Assembly: GCA_023400405.1 (NCBI GenBank)
Contig: JAEXFD010000040.1
Location: 1-64,000, forward strand
Reading direction: 5' to 3'
Source of the DNA: Pseudomonadota bacterium
Lineage (GTDB): Bacteria > Pseudomonadota > Alphaproteobacteria > Sphingomonadales > Sphingomonadaceae
Length of the DNA stretch: 64,000 bases
A program made the position numbers and the translations under genes. The stretch's first letter is position 1. Every line of letters begins with the position of its first letter. Under the pieces are notes generated by a model that saw only the letters and a program-made list of their open reading frames with translations, was not told the origin of the DNA and ran no database searches. This document shows positions 15,557-23,361 of this stretch, one piece after another.

Positions 15557-16805
15557 CGGCGATCCGATCCGCCAGCCGCCGGGCGACGTCGTCCTTGGGC
15601 AGGTTTTCCCAGCTTTCGACCCCGTCTCCGGTGACGAGATGGATGGTATTGCGCTCACCCCCCATCACATCGCCCGAAACATCGTTCGCGACAATCCAGT
15701 CCGCGCCCTTGCGAGTCCTTTTCGCGGTGGCGTGTTCGATCACCCGTTCGGTTTCGGCGGCGAAGCCCACCACCAGCCGCGGCCGATGCGGGCTCGCGGC
15801 GAGCAGGGCGAGGATATCGGGGTTTTCCGAAAGCTGGAGCTGGGGCGGGGCCTCGCCCTTTTTGAGCTTTTGCGGTGCGGCTTCGGCGCGCCAATCGCCG
15901 ACCGCGGCGACCATCACCGCCGCATCGGCGGGCAGAGCGCGGGCAACGGCATTGGCCATCTCCTGCGCGGTTTCGACGTCGATGCGAGTGACGCCGGCGG
16001 GCGTGGGCAGCGTCACCGGGCCGGAGACCAGGGTCACGCGTCCGCCCAGCGCGGCGAGCGCGGCGGCGATGGCATAGCCCTGCTTCCCCGAGGAACGATT
16101 GGCGATGTAGCGGACGGGATCGATCGGTTCGTGGGTGGGGCCGGCGGTGACGAGGATATGCTTGCCGTTCAGCACCCCGGTTCGCCCTGAGGCTGCCGAA
16201 TGGCCGTTCTTCGGATCGGCTGCGGCGGAGGATAAGGGCGGTGCTTCGACAAGCTCAGCACGAACGGGAGAGGAGAGCGCCGTTTCGATCGCCCGCAGGA
16301 TCGCCTCGGGCTCGGGCAGGCGGCCGGGGCCAAATTCGCCGCAGGCCATCGGGCCTTCGTCTGGCTCGAGTACCATCACCCCGTCGCCGCGCAGCGTCGC
16401 GACGTTGCGGCGGGTGGCGGGGTGCTGCCACATCCGCACGTTCATCGCCGGCGCGGCGAGCACCGGCTTGTCGGTGGCCAGCAGCAGGGTGGTGGCGAGA
16501 TCGTCGGCGATGCCCGCCGCCATCCTGGCGAGCAGATCCGCGGTGGCCGGAGCGACGACGATCAGATCGGCCTGGCGGCTCAGCTGGATATGGCCCATCT
16601 CGGCCTCGTCCTTGAGGTCCCAGAGCGTCGTGTAGACCGGGTTCTCGGACAGCGCGGCGAGCGTCATCGGCGTGACGAAATGCTGACCGCCGGCGGTGAG
16701 CACGCACGTCACCTCATGCCCGGCCTTCCGGGCGAGGCGGATCAGCTCGCACGCCTTGTAGGCCGCGATGCCGCCGCCGACGATGAGGAGGATGCGCTTG
16801 CTCAT
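15546..16805 (-). CDS. coaBC: bifunctional phosphopantothenoylcysteine decarboxylase/phosphopantothenate-cysteine ligase
   Basis: Two steps of coenzyme A synthesis. The N-terminal flavin domain (CoaC, about residues 1-185) has ILLIVGGGIAAYKACELIRL, PMTLAALSENPV and APAMNVRMWQHPA. The C-terminal ligase (CoaB) begins HILVTAGPTHEPIDPVRYIANRSSGKQG. The linker of about 30 residues between them (PVRAELVEAPPLSSAAAD...) is not typical: its DNA is a REP-type inverted-repeat pair in frame. The start ATG 16805 forms an ATGA overlap with the upstream membrane-protein gene. Total length 419 residues, slightly long because of the insertion. Confidence 0.94.
   Translation of the reverse strand: MSKRILLIVGGGIAAYKACELIRLARKAGHEVTCVLTAGGQHFVTPMTLAALSENPVYTTLWDLKDEAEMGHIQLSRQADLIVVAPATADLLARMAAGIADDLATTLLLATDKPVLAAPAMNVRMWQHPATRRNVATLRGDGVMVLEPDEGPMACGEFGPGRLPEPEAILRAIETALSSPVRAELVEAPPLSSAAADPKNGHSAASGRTGVLNGKHILVTAGPTHEPIDPVRYIANRSSGKQGYAIAAALAALGGRVTLVSGPVTLPTPAGVTRIDVETAQEMANAVARALPADAAVMVAAVGDWRAEAAPQKLKKGEAPPQLQLSENPDILALLAASPHRPRLVVGFAAETERVIEHATAKRTRKGADWIVANDVSGDVMGGERNTIHLVTGDGVESWENLPKDDVARRLADRIADAL
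16179..16267. repeat. REP-type inverted repeat pair inside coaBC
   Basis: The right arm is GTGCTTCGACAAGCTCAGCA followed by CGAACGG (16241-16267). The left arm, at about 16179-16200, is a diverged inverse copy (GGTTCGCCCTGAGGCTGCCGAA). The same sequence pair occurs upstream of ubiB at 19624-19716. Inserted in frame, it codes for the ELVEAP-containing linker of CoaBC. Confidence 0.8.
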
Positions 16806-17920
16806 CGGCTTACCCTTGTCACGGTGATGCGCGGCTTGTCGAGCGCGGGGCGAACGAGGTCGCGCAGGGCTTCGGGCACGAAGGCGAGGCCGATCAGCGA
16901 GAGCGGGGCGACCATCAGCGCCCAATAGAAGGTATCGGGCCGTGCGAACAGCGCGAGCGCTAGGCCATAGGCGATCAGCACCGCGGTCATCCGCAGCGCC
17001 AGCGGATCGCGCCAGGCCGACCAGCCGAACAGGGCCAGCGCGAACAGCGGCGCCGCAAACCAGAGCGGAAAGAGCTGGAGCGCGGTCGACAGCACCATCG
17101 CCTTGACGAAGAAGCCCGGGCCGTGGAGCCCTGCCCAGCCGGGCGAGGCGGGATCGGAGGGGTTGGTCACGCCATGTACGGCCCAGGCATGGGCGGCGAG
17201 CGCGGCGGCGAGGCAGGCGAGCGCGGCGGCCCAGCCGATCGCTTCGCGCCGCTCGCCCTCGCGCCAGGCGGCGGCGAGCATCACCAGCGCATAGAGCGCC
17301 GCGGTCTCGCGGATCAGCATCGCGGCGAGGCCGAGCCCGACAGATTCCGCCCAGCGGCCTGGCTGGCGGACGCCTAGCGAGAGCGCGACGAGCAACCCCG
17401 CCCAGATCTCGTGGAACGCCCAGAGATCGGCCTGGACGAAAGCGATCATGCCCCCCGCCATCAGCGTCAGCGCGATCGCCACCGGCGGCCAGCGGGTCAT
17501 CGCCGCGCGCAGCCGCAAGCCCCAGGTCCAGAGGGTCACCAGGGCAAGCAGATAGAGCAGGCCGATCGTCACCGGCCGCGGAATATGGGACTGGACCATC
17601 GCCAGCCCCGGCAACCGGAAGGTGACGAAGGGGCGCAGCGGATAGTCGCCGGCGCGCAGCGCGTCGGCCGTGACGTTGTAATAGTCGCCGCCATGGCGGA
17701 CGCCCGAGACGATGCCTTCATAGAGGACCACGTCGCTCTGATCGTTGGCGCGCTTGGCCGGGTCGCCGCTTACCGGCGGGGGTCCCACTGCGATCAGCGC
17801 GGTCAGCGCCACCGCGAGCCACAGCGCCAGCAGCCCGAGCATGAGCCGGGCGCGCGGGCGCGGCAGCCCGGCATAGCGCGTCGGCGCGGTCAGCCAGTGA
17901 AACGAGAGGCGAGAGGCCAT
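16802..17920 (-). CDS. polytopic inner-membrane protein, possibly glycosyltransferase-like
   Basis: A 372-residue protein with about 8-9 hydrophobic segments (for example MLGLLALWLAVALTALIAV, ALVMLAAAW, LACLAAALAAHAWAV and ALFGWSAW). An early periplasmic loop has DVVLYEGIVSGVRHGGDYYNV, a segment I associate with polytopic dolichol-mannosyltransferase-like proteins of alphaproteobacteria, but the assignment is weak. Start at ATG 17920 (MASRLSFHW). It overlaps coaBC (ATGA), so it may be the first gene of that operon. Upstream it is separated from ubiB by a repeat element. Confidence 0.75.
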   Translation of the reverse strand: MASRLSFHWLTAPTRYAGLPRPRARLMLGLLALWLAVALTALIAVGPPPVSGDPAKRANDQSDVVLYEGIVSGVRHGGDYYNVTADALRAGDYPLRPFVTFRLPGLAMVQSHIPRPVTIGLLYLLALVTLWTWGLRLRAAMTRWPPVAIALTLMAGGMIAFVQADLWAFHEIWAGLLVALSLGVRQPGRWAESVGLGLAAMLIRETAALYALVMLAAAWREGERREAIGWAAALACLAAALAAHAWAVHGVTNPSDPASPGWAGLHGPGFFVKAMVLSTALQLFPLWFAAPLFALALFGWSAWRDPLALRMTAVLIAYGLALALFARPDTFYWALMVAPLSLIGLAFVPEALRDLVRPALDKPRITVTRVSR

Positions 17921-17987
17921 GCGTGGCGGTATAGGGTTGGAAAATCCGGTGTCGAGAGGCGCTGGGCTGTGGCTCCGCAAAGCTTTT

Positions 17988-18068
17988 CGTCATCCCTGCG
18001 GAAACAGGGGCCTCAGGCCGCAAGCGAACGGCTCGCGGCGCGAGATCCCAGCTTTCGGTGGGATGACG
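17988..18068. repeat. second REP-type inverted repeat (CGTCATCCC type)
   Basis: Outer arms CGTCATCCC (17988-17996) and GGGATGACG (18060-18068), with further inner complementarity (CTGCGGAAACAGGGG; GATCCCAGCTTTCGG). It is intergenic, between the end of ubiB and the start of the membrane-protein gene. This sequence class is different from the CTTCGACAAGCTCAG element. Confidence 0.65.
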
Positions 18069-18086
18069 GTTGGGGCGCCGTCCGCG

Positions 18087-19619
18087 CTACAGCACCAGTG
18101 TCATCAGTGCCGCGCCCGCCGCGCCGGCGGCGATGGCGACGGCGACGTAGCGCCAGCCGCCGATCACGCGGATCCGCTCGATCTGCTTGAGCGGCGGGGC
18201 GGGCGGGGCGCCGCCGGGCGTCGGATAGCGCAGCTCGATGTTGCGGATGAGCTGGGGCAGTCGCGCGAGGGTGCGGAAATCCTCGATCAGCCGATCGGCG
18301 ATCGCCGCTTCGGGGCCGAGCTCGGTGCGGATCCATTCGCGGACGAACGGGGCCGAGGTTTCCCACAGGTTGATGTCCGGATCGAGCCCGCGCGCGACGC
18401 CCTCGACCATCACCATCGTCTTCTGGAGGAGGAGGAGGTGCGGCTGGGTCTGCATGTCGAAATCGCGGGTGATGTTGAACAGCCCGTCGAGCATCGCGCC
18501 GACGCTCATTTCCTTGACCGGCAGCCCGCGCATCGGCTCGCCGACCGCGCGCAGCGCCGTGGCGAACTCGGCGACATTGTGGTGTGCCGGGACATAGCCG
18601 GCCTCGAAATGGATTTCGGCGACGCGGCGATAATTGCCGGTGATCAGCCCGTAGAGGATCTCGGCGAGCCAGACGCGGGCGCGCCGATCGATCCGGCCCA
18701 TGATGCCGAAATCGATCGCGGCGATGCGGCCATCGGGGAGCGCGAAGAGGTTCCCCTGGTGCATGTCGGCATGGAAGAAGCCCTCGGCGATCGCCTGGCG
18801 GAGGAAGGCGCGGATCAGCCGCGAGGCGAGCTGGGTGGTGTCGTGCCCCGCCTCGATCAGCGCCGTGCGGTCCGACAGCTTGATGCCGTCGATCCATTCG
18901 AGCGTGAGCACCTTGCCGGTGGTGCGCTGCCAGTCGATCGCGGGGACCCTGAAATCGGGCTCGGCCTGCATGCCCTCGGCAAGTTCGGAGGCGGAGGCAG
19001 CCTCGCGGCGCAGGTCGAGTTCGCGCGCGGTCCAGCGCTTGAAGGTCTCGATGACGAGGCGGGGGCGCAGGCGCGAGGCCTCGCCGCCCATGCCCTCGAT
19101 CTGGGCGGCGGCCCATTCATAGGTGTCGATGGCACGGGCGAAGTCGCTCTCGACGCCGGGGCGCAACACCTTGACCGCGACGCGGCGACCGTCGGCGGTG
19201 ATGGCGCGATGGACCTGGGCGATCGAGGCGGCGCCGACCGGCACTTGCTCGAATTCGGCGAACAATGCCTCGAGCGGGCGGCCGAAGCTGGCCTCGATGC
19301 GTTCCCGGATGATCGGGTAGGGCAGCGGCGGCAGCGCGTCCTGGAGGCGGAGCAGGTCGCGCGCGGCTTCCTCGCCGACCAGATCGGGGCGGGTGGCGAG
19401 CGTCTGGCCAAGCTTGATCGCGGCGGGGCCGATCGCCTGGAACGCGTCGGCATAGCGCGGCACCCGGGGCACGCGCGCGCCGAAGCGCGCGAGCCGGGCG
19501 ACGCGGCGGACCGGGCGCGGCGTGTTCGGATCGCGCTCGATCCCGCGCAGCGCCCCGTGGCGCGCGAGGATGCGGCCCCATTTGAGCAGGCGCCAGAGAT
19601 GGACGGCGGGGGCGGTCAT
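18087..19619 (-). CDS. ubiB: ubiquinone biosynthesis protein UbiB (ABC1/ADCK-family atypical kinase)
   Basis: A 510-residue UbiB-family protein needed for aerobic ubiquinone synthesis; the family has ATPase/atypical-kinase activity and acts with the lipid-modifying Ubi enzymes at the inner membrane. The invariant KxGQ motif is Lys69-Gln72 (AAIKLGQTLATRPD). VPVGAASIAQVHRA follows, then RVAVKVLRPGV (ATP Lys), FFHADMHQGNLFALPDGRIAAIDFG (catalytic HxDxHxGN, DFG), and two hydrophobic C-terminal segments (about 488-510). It follows ubiE in the same direction; the 114-base gap contains an REP element whose AGGGCGAACGG is the only ribosome-binding-like sequence before the ATG. Confidence 0.93.
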   Translation of the reverse strand: MTAPAVHLWRLLKWGRILARHGALRGIERDPNTPRPVRRVARLARFGARVPRVPRYADAFQAIGPAAIKLGQTLATRPDLVGEEAARDLLRLQDALPPLPYPIIRERIEASFGRPLEALFAEFEQVPVGAASIAQVHRAITADGRRVAVKVLRPGVESDFARAIDTYEWAAAQIEGMGGEASRLRPRLVIETFKRWTARELDLRREAASASELAEGMQAEPDFRVPAIDWQRTTGKVLTLEWIDGIKLSDRTALIEAGHDTTQLASRLIRAFLRQAIAEGFFHADMHQGNLFALPDGRIAAIDFGIMGRIDRRARVWLAEILYGLITGNYRRVAEIHFEAGYVPAHHNVAEFATALRAVGEPMRGLPVKEMSVGAMLDGLFNITRDFDMQTQPHLLLLQKTMVMVEGVARGLDPDINLWETSAPFVREWIRTELGPEAAIADRLIEDFRTLARLPQLIRNIELRYPTPGGAPPAPPLKQIERIRVIGGWRYVAVAIAAGAAGAALMTLVL

Positions 19620-19623
19620 GCTG

Positions 19624-19716
19624 CGCCGTTCGCCCTGAGCTTGTCGAAGGGCAGCCCTTCTTGCAGGCCGCGCGAGGAAGAGAAGAACGGCGCTTCGACA
19701 AGCTCAGCGCGAACGG
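19624..19716. repeat. REP-type inverted repeat pair between ubiE and ubiB
   Basis: CGCCGTTCGCCCTGAGCTTG continuing TCGAAGGG (19624-19651), and its inverse CGCTTCGACAAGCTCAGCGC continuing GAACGG (19691-19716). The outer ends begin four bases before the ubiB start codon and 18 bases after the ubiE stop. Confidence 0.85.
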
Positions 19717-19733
19717 AAGAAGAGTGCATCCGC

Positions 19734-20477
19734 CTAGATCTTCCAGCCCGAATGGATCGCGACCAGCCCGCCCAGGATCGGCTCGACCCGCGTCTGGCTG
19801 AAGCCCGCCTCGCGGATCATGCGCTCGAATTCGGGCATGGGCGGGAAGCGGCGGATCGATTCGATCAGGTAGCGATAGGAATCGGCGTCGCCCGCCAGCA
19901 TCTTGCCGAGCTTCGGTACAAGGCGGTGCGAATAGGCGTCATAGACTTCGGCGAAGCCCGGCCACTGCGTGGTCGAGAATTCGAGGACGAACAGCCGCCC
20001 GCCGCGCTTGAGCACGCGATGCGCCTCGCGCAGTGCCGCGGGGATGTCGGTGACGTTGCGAATGCCGAAGGCGATCGTATAGGCATCGAAGAAGCGATCG
20101 GGCCATTGCAGCTTCTCGGCATTGGCCTCGCTCCAAACGAGCCCGTCTATCCCGCGCTCCGCTGCTCGCTCGACCCCGACCGCGAGCATTTCGGGATTGA
20201 TGTCGGCGACGGTGATGCTCGCGCCGGACTTGGCCATGCGGAAGGCGATGTCGCCGGTGCCGCCGGCCATGTCGAGGATGTGCTCGCCGGCGCGCGGCTT
20301 CACCCGGCGGACGAAATGGTCCTTCCACAGCCGGTGCATCCCGCCCGACATCGCATCGTTCATCAGGTCGTATTTGGCGGCGACGCTGGAGAAGACCGCG
20401 CCGACGCGGCGAGTCTTTTCCTCAGGGGCGACGTCTTCGTAGCCGAAGGAGACGGTTTCAGGCGCGGTGTCGGGCAT
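19734..20477 (-). CDS. ubiE: demethylmenaquinone/2-methoxy-6-polyprenyl-1,4-benzoquinol methyltransferase
   Basis: SAM-dependent C-methyltransferase of quinone synthesis. The 247-residue protein has the UbiE start SFGYEDVAPEEKTRRVGAVFSSVAAKYDLMNDAMSGGMHRLWK, the SAM motif ILDMAGGTGDIAFRM, DINPEMLAVG, AFGIRNVTDIPAALREAHRVLKRGG, and C-terminal YRYLIESIRRFPPMPEFERMIREAGF. All match the family over its full length. It is the first gene of the ubiE-ubiB pair. Confidence 0.95.
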   Translation of the reverse strand: MPDTAPETVSFGYEDVAPEEKTRRVGAVFSSVAAKYDLMNDAMSGGMHRLWKDHFVRRVKPRAGEHILDMAGGTGDIAFRMAKSGASITVADINPEMLAVGVERAAERGIDGLVWSEANAEKLQWPDRFFDAYTIAFGIRNVTDIPAALREAHRVLKRGGRLFVLEFSTTQWPGFAEVYDAYSHRLVPKLGKMLAGDADSYRYLIESIRRFPPMPEFERMIREAGFSQTRVEPILGGLVAIHSGWKI

Positions 20478-20556
20478 GGCCGTGCTCTAGCGGGGGGAAT
20501 GCGCCTAGCAAACCCCTGTCCGGAGCCGCCGCGCAATTGCGGCGGTTCGGCGCGCG

Positions 20557-21723
20557 CTAGCCTTGCCCGGCGCGGCGCTGCGCCAGGCAACGCCAATGCG
20601 GCGCGATATGCATGCTTGCCGCGGCGCGCAATTCGGCGCCGGCCTCCTGCTGCTTTGCTTCGCGATCGGGCGTGAAGTCCATATTGGGCGTCTTCGCGTC
20701 GCGTCGCGAAGCGGAGGCCATCGCTTCGGCGCCGGCCGGATCGAGCACGATGCCGAAATGGGGGAGAAGCCGCGTCCCGACGGCTTGCGGGAGTTCGCCA
20801 TAGTCGATGAGCAGCAAGGCCGGGTCGCTTGCCGCCGCGGCACAGATCGCGCCGATCGTCCGTGCTGCAAAGTCCACGCCGTGCACGGCCGCCTCGGGCG
20901 GGATGCCGAACAGGGCCGGCGGAAGCGCGCCGGGCAAGCTGTGCAACCCCGGCATGCGAGTCAGCGAGACGAGCACCTCGACGGGATCGCGATAGAGGAA
21001 GGCGAAGGGAACGCCCGGAAAGGCGAGCCGGAACAGCGGCAGCGCGAGCGCGTGCCAGGCATCCAGCTTGATGAAGAAGCGACCGCCCGCCGCACGCGCC
21101 TGGCGGCCCAGCGCCGCGGCCATCGCCCGCAGCGCCATGGCATGATCGTGCGCCGTCAACGGATAGCCCGCGAAGGGAAGTTGCACGATCGCATCGAGCG
21201 GCGCCGGCTCCGACGCGACGACATGCCCGGGCACCGCTGCGAGCATCTGCGCGGCGAGCGTCGAGCCGCAGCGCGACATGTGGAAGATGAGGCCAGCGGG
21301 AACGATGCCCCCCTCGGGTGCGCCCGCGACGAAATCCGCCAGCGGCGTGCCATAGCGCATCAACCGAGCAAAGGGCCGCGATCCGACGCGCCGAACCGTC
21401 TCCTCGTAGAAGGGCGCATCGAGCGGCGTCCCGGCGAAGTGAAGCCACTGGACCGAGCCATCGGGCGCCACATGCGCCGGCAGCCAGGCCTCGGGCGGCC
21501 AGTCGCGACCGCCATGCGGGGCGGCGGCGTGGCGATCCAGGCCCAGCGGATCGGGCGCGACGGCGACGGCCAGCGCCGCTGCGTCGACGATGATGCCGCG
21601 CGCCTGGGCCCAGTCCCCCAGCGCCGCGACGAACGCCGCGCGATCGACATGCTGGGCCAGATGGCGCTGGATCGCCGGATCGGACATCAGCGCGGCGCGA
21701 AGGGGAGCGAGGGGATCGGCCAT
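20557..21723 (-). CDS. sulfotransferase-family protein (PAPS-type fold)
   Basis: A 388-residue protein with the P-loop-like 5'-phosphosulfate-binding motif FHMSRCGSTLAAQML at about residues 145-160 and the 3'-phosphate motif FAFLYRDPVEVLVSL. Between them a large N-terminal region (HVAPDGSVQWLHFAGTP) is of unknown role. There is no signal peptide, so it would act in the cytosol. The family transfers sulfate from PAPS to sugars, lipids or peptides; the acceptor here is unknown. It is divergent, with 62 bases between starts, from the Asp/Asn-hydroxylase-like gene, and belongs to the tail-collar accessory cluster by position. Confidence 0.75.
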   Translation of the reverse strand: MADPLAPLRAALMSDPAIQRHLAQHVDRAAFVAALGDWAQARGIIVDAAALAVAVAPDPLGLDRHAAAPHGGRDWPPEAWLPAHVAPDGSVQWLHFAGTPLDAPFYEETVRRVGSRPFARLMRYGTPLADFVAGAPEGGIVPAGLIFHMSRCGSTLAAQMLAAVPGHVVASEPAPLDAIVQLPFAGYPLTAHDHAMALRAMAAALGRQARAAGGRFFIKLDAWHALALPLFRLAFPGVPFAFLYRDPVEVLVSLTRMPGLHSLPGALPPALFGIPPEAAVHGVDFAARTIGAICAAAASDPALLLIDYGELPQAVGTRLLPHFGIVLDPAGAEAMASASRRDAKTPNMDFTPDREAKQQEAGAELRAAASMHIAPHWRCLAQRRAGQG

Positions 21724-21785
21724 GCGCGATCCTCGCGCCCGGCACAGGGTTTTGCAATCGCGGCGGCCGGCGCTACGCTGGTGCG

Positions 21786-22427
21786 ATGCAAGTCGCCTCA
21801 ACCCCGCTTGCGAATGGCGCGCCGCGATGGCCCGACCGGCTGTGCCTCCCGCTCGCCTTCGATCCGGCGCGATTGGCAGCGGACCTGGCTGCGCTCGATG
21901 GGGATGGCTGGACCCCGCATTTCGTGCGGGCGAACTATGCCGGCGACTGGAGCGCATTGCCCCTGCGCCACGCAGCGGGGGAGACGCATCCCCTTCGGCA
22001 AATCGCCGCCAATCCGGACATGACGACGTTCGTGGACGGGCCGTTGCTGGCGCGATTGCCCTATATCCGCGAGGTGGTCGCGGCGTTTCGCTGCCCGCTT
22101 CGGGTGGTGCGGCTGATGCGATTGATGCCAGGCTCATCGATCCGCGAGCATTGCGATCCCGATCTCGACGCGGATGGCGGCTGGGCGAGGCTCCACGTGC
22201 CGGTGGCGACCAATCCGCACGTCGATTTCCGCCTCAACGGGAAACGCATCGACATGAGCGTCGGCAGCGCCTGGTACCTGCGGCTATCGGACCCGCACGC
22301 CGTCGACAATCGCGGCACGACGCCCCGGGTGCATCTGGTGATCGACTGCGAAGTCGATGCCTGGCTCGCCGGGTTGCTCGATCGCGCCAGCCGATCCGCG
22401 CTTGAGGTCGGGCCGGTCACCCGGTAG
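21786..22427 (+). CDS. aspartyl/asparaginyl beta-hydroxylase-like dioxygenase
   Basis: A 213-residue Fe(II)/2-oxoglutarate-dependent oxygenase of the Asp/Asn beta-hydroxylase (LpxO-like) fold. The first iron ligand His is in SSIREHCDPDLD, the jelly-roll core is WARLHVPVATNPHVDFRLNG, and the second His and the 2OG-binding Arg lie in DPHAVDNRGTTPRVHLVIDC. The family hydroxylates peptide Asp/Asn or lipid acyl chains; the target here is unknown. Divergent from the sulfotransferase-like gene and followed by the DUF6916-like gene 66 bases later. Confidence 0.8.
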   Translation: MQVASTPLANGAPRWPDRLCLPLAFDPARLAADLAALDGDGWTPHFVRANYAGDWSALPLRHAAGETHPLRQIAANPDMTTFVDGPLLARLPYIREVVAAFRCPLRVVRLMRLMPGSSIREHCDPDLDADGGWARLHVPVATNPHVDFRLNGKRIDMSVGSAWYLRLSDPHAVDNRGTTPRVHLVIDCEVDAWLAGLLDRASRSALEVGPVTR

Positions 22428-22493
22428 TCAGTTCCCGTCGCCAAGACGAGGCCAGGAAAATCGGCCCGATTCTCATGAAATGGATGGGGATGG

Positions 22494-22787
22494 ATGCGAA
22501 TTCTGGCGATCGAGGATTTTGCCGGGGCCACGAACCAAGGCTTCGGGCTTGCCATCGGCGAAGCCGAGATGGCGGTGACGCTGGTGGATGTGAAGCCGCT
22601 GATGCCGCGGATGGTCCCGGGTGCGCGGCGAGCGCCCTTTTCACTGCTGTTTCGCAGCGAAAGCCAATTGGTGCTGCCGCAACAGACTTACAGGCTCAAG
22701 CACGCGGACATGGGTGTGCTCGAGATCTTCCTGGTCCCTGTGGCGCGCGACACGCAGGGCATCGTTTACGAGGCGGTCTTCAACTGA
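22494..22787 (+). CDS. DUF6916-like small protein
   Basis: A 97-residue soluble protein. The core SLLFRSESQLVLPQQTYRLKHADMGVLEIFLVPVARDTQGIVYEAVFN has the pattern LPQ-x-YR-x-H-x3-G-x(2)-E-(I/L)-FLVP that I recall for the DUF6916 family, whose members often sit beside tail-collar protein genes. No enzymatic motif is visible. GGATGGGG precedes the ATG. Its last eight bases overlap the end of the convergent GNAT gene. Confidence 0.75.
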   Translation: MRILAIEDFAGATNQGFGLAIGEAEMAVTLVDVKPLMPRMVPGARRAPFSLLFRSESQLVLPQQTYRLKHADMGVLEIFLVPVARDTQGIVYEAVFN

Positions 22788-23361
22788 GCATGGCGCCGAT
22801 CGGCGGTGCCCAAATCATCCCCTGGTGGAGATTTTCCGGCTCGCCCTCTTCGCGAAAGCCGAGCCGGCGATACAGCGCCCGGGCGCGCGGATTATCGATC
22901 GCCACCGAAAGGGCGAGAATCGTGCCGGCTTCCGATGCCAGCGCCTGCAGCCAGGCAAGAAGGGCAGTGCCCAAGCCTTCGTCGCGTGCCGCGGCGACGA
23001 GCGCGATGTCAACGATCAGCCAGCGAGGCCGGGAACGATCGAGGTAGAGCCGGCCGATCGGACCGGCGGCGGACAGCACCCCCTGGCGTTGGATGATCCA
23101 GAAGCCCGCGCGCGGATGAAAGCGCGTGAAATGATGGTGCTGGAGCGCAAACTGCTCTTCGATGAAGCGCGCCTTGGCCTCCATCGTCCAGGGCGCCAGT
23201 GCCAGTTCGGGCGCGCGCACTTCGGCGTAGAGCCGGTGAAGCCCGGGCAGGTCCGCCGAAGTGGCTGGGCGCAGCTGCAGGCCCCTGCGCCGCAGCTCGG
23301 GAGGAACCGGCGGCGGCGCAGCGGCATGGCGCGGAAATGGGGGGAGCGGCGGCGTGTTCAG
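22780..23361 (-). CDS. GNAT-family N-acetyltransferase without a canonical start codon
   Basis: An acetyl-CoA-dependent transferase of about 193 residues. The N-terminal strand is LQLRPATSADLPGLHRLYAEVRAPEL, the acetyl-CoA loop is ARDEGLGTALLAWLQALA (R/Q-x-x-G-x-G/A pattern), then SVAIDNPRARALYRRLGFREEG. The reading frame opens in the upstream collar gene, but between the collar stop and the GNAT fold there is no ATG, GTG or TTG in frame. The first plausible codon is CTG at 23361, which overlaps the collar stop (CTGA). Translational coupling or an unusual start is inferred. The acceptor is unknown. Confidence 0.75.
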   Translation of the reverse strand: MNTPPLPPFPRHAAAPPPVPPELRRRGLQLRPATSADLPGLHRLYAEVRAPELALAPWTMEAKARFIEEQFALQHHHFTRFHPRAGFWIIQRQGVLSAAGPIGRLYLDRSRPRWLIVDIALVAAARDEGLGTALLAWLQALASEAGTILALSVAIDNPRARALYRRLGFREEGEPENLHQGMIWAPPIGAMLS

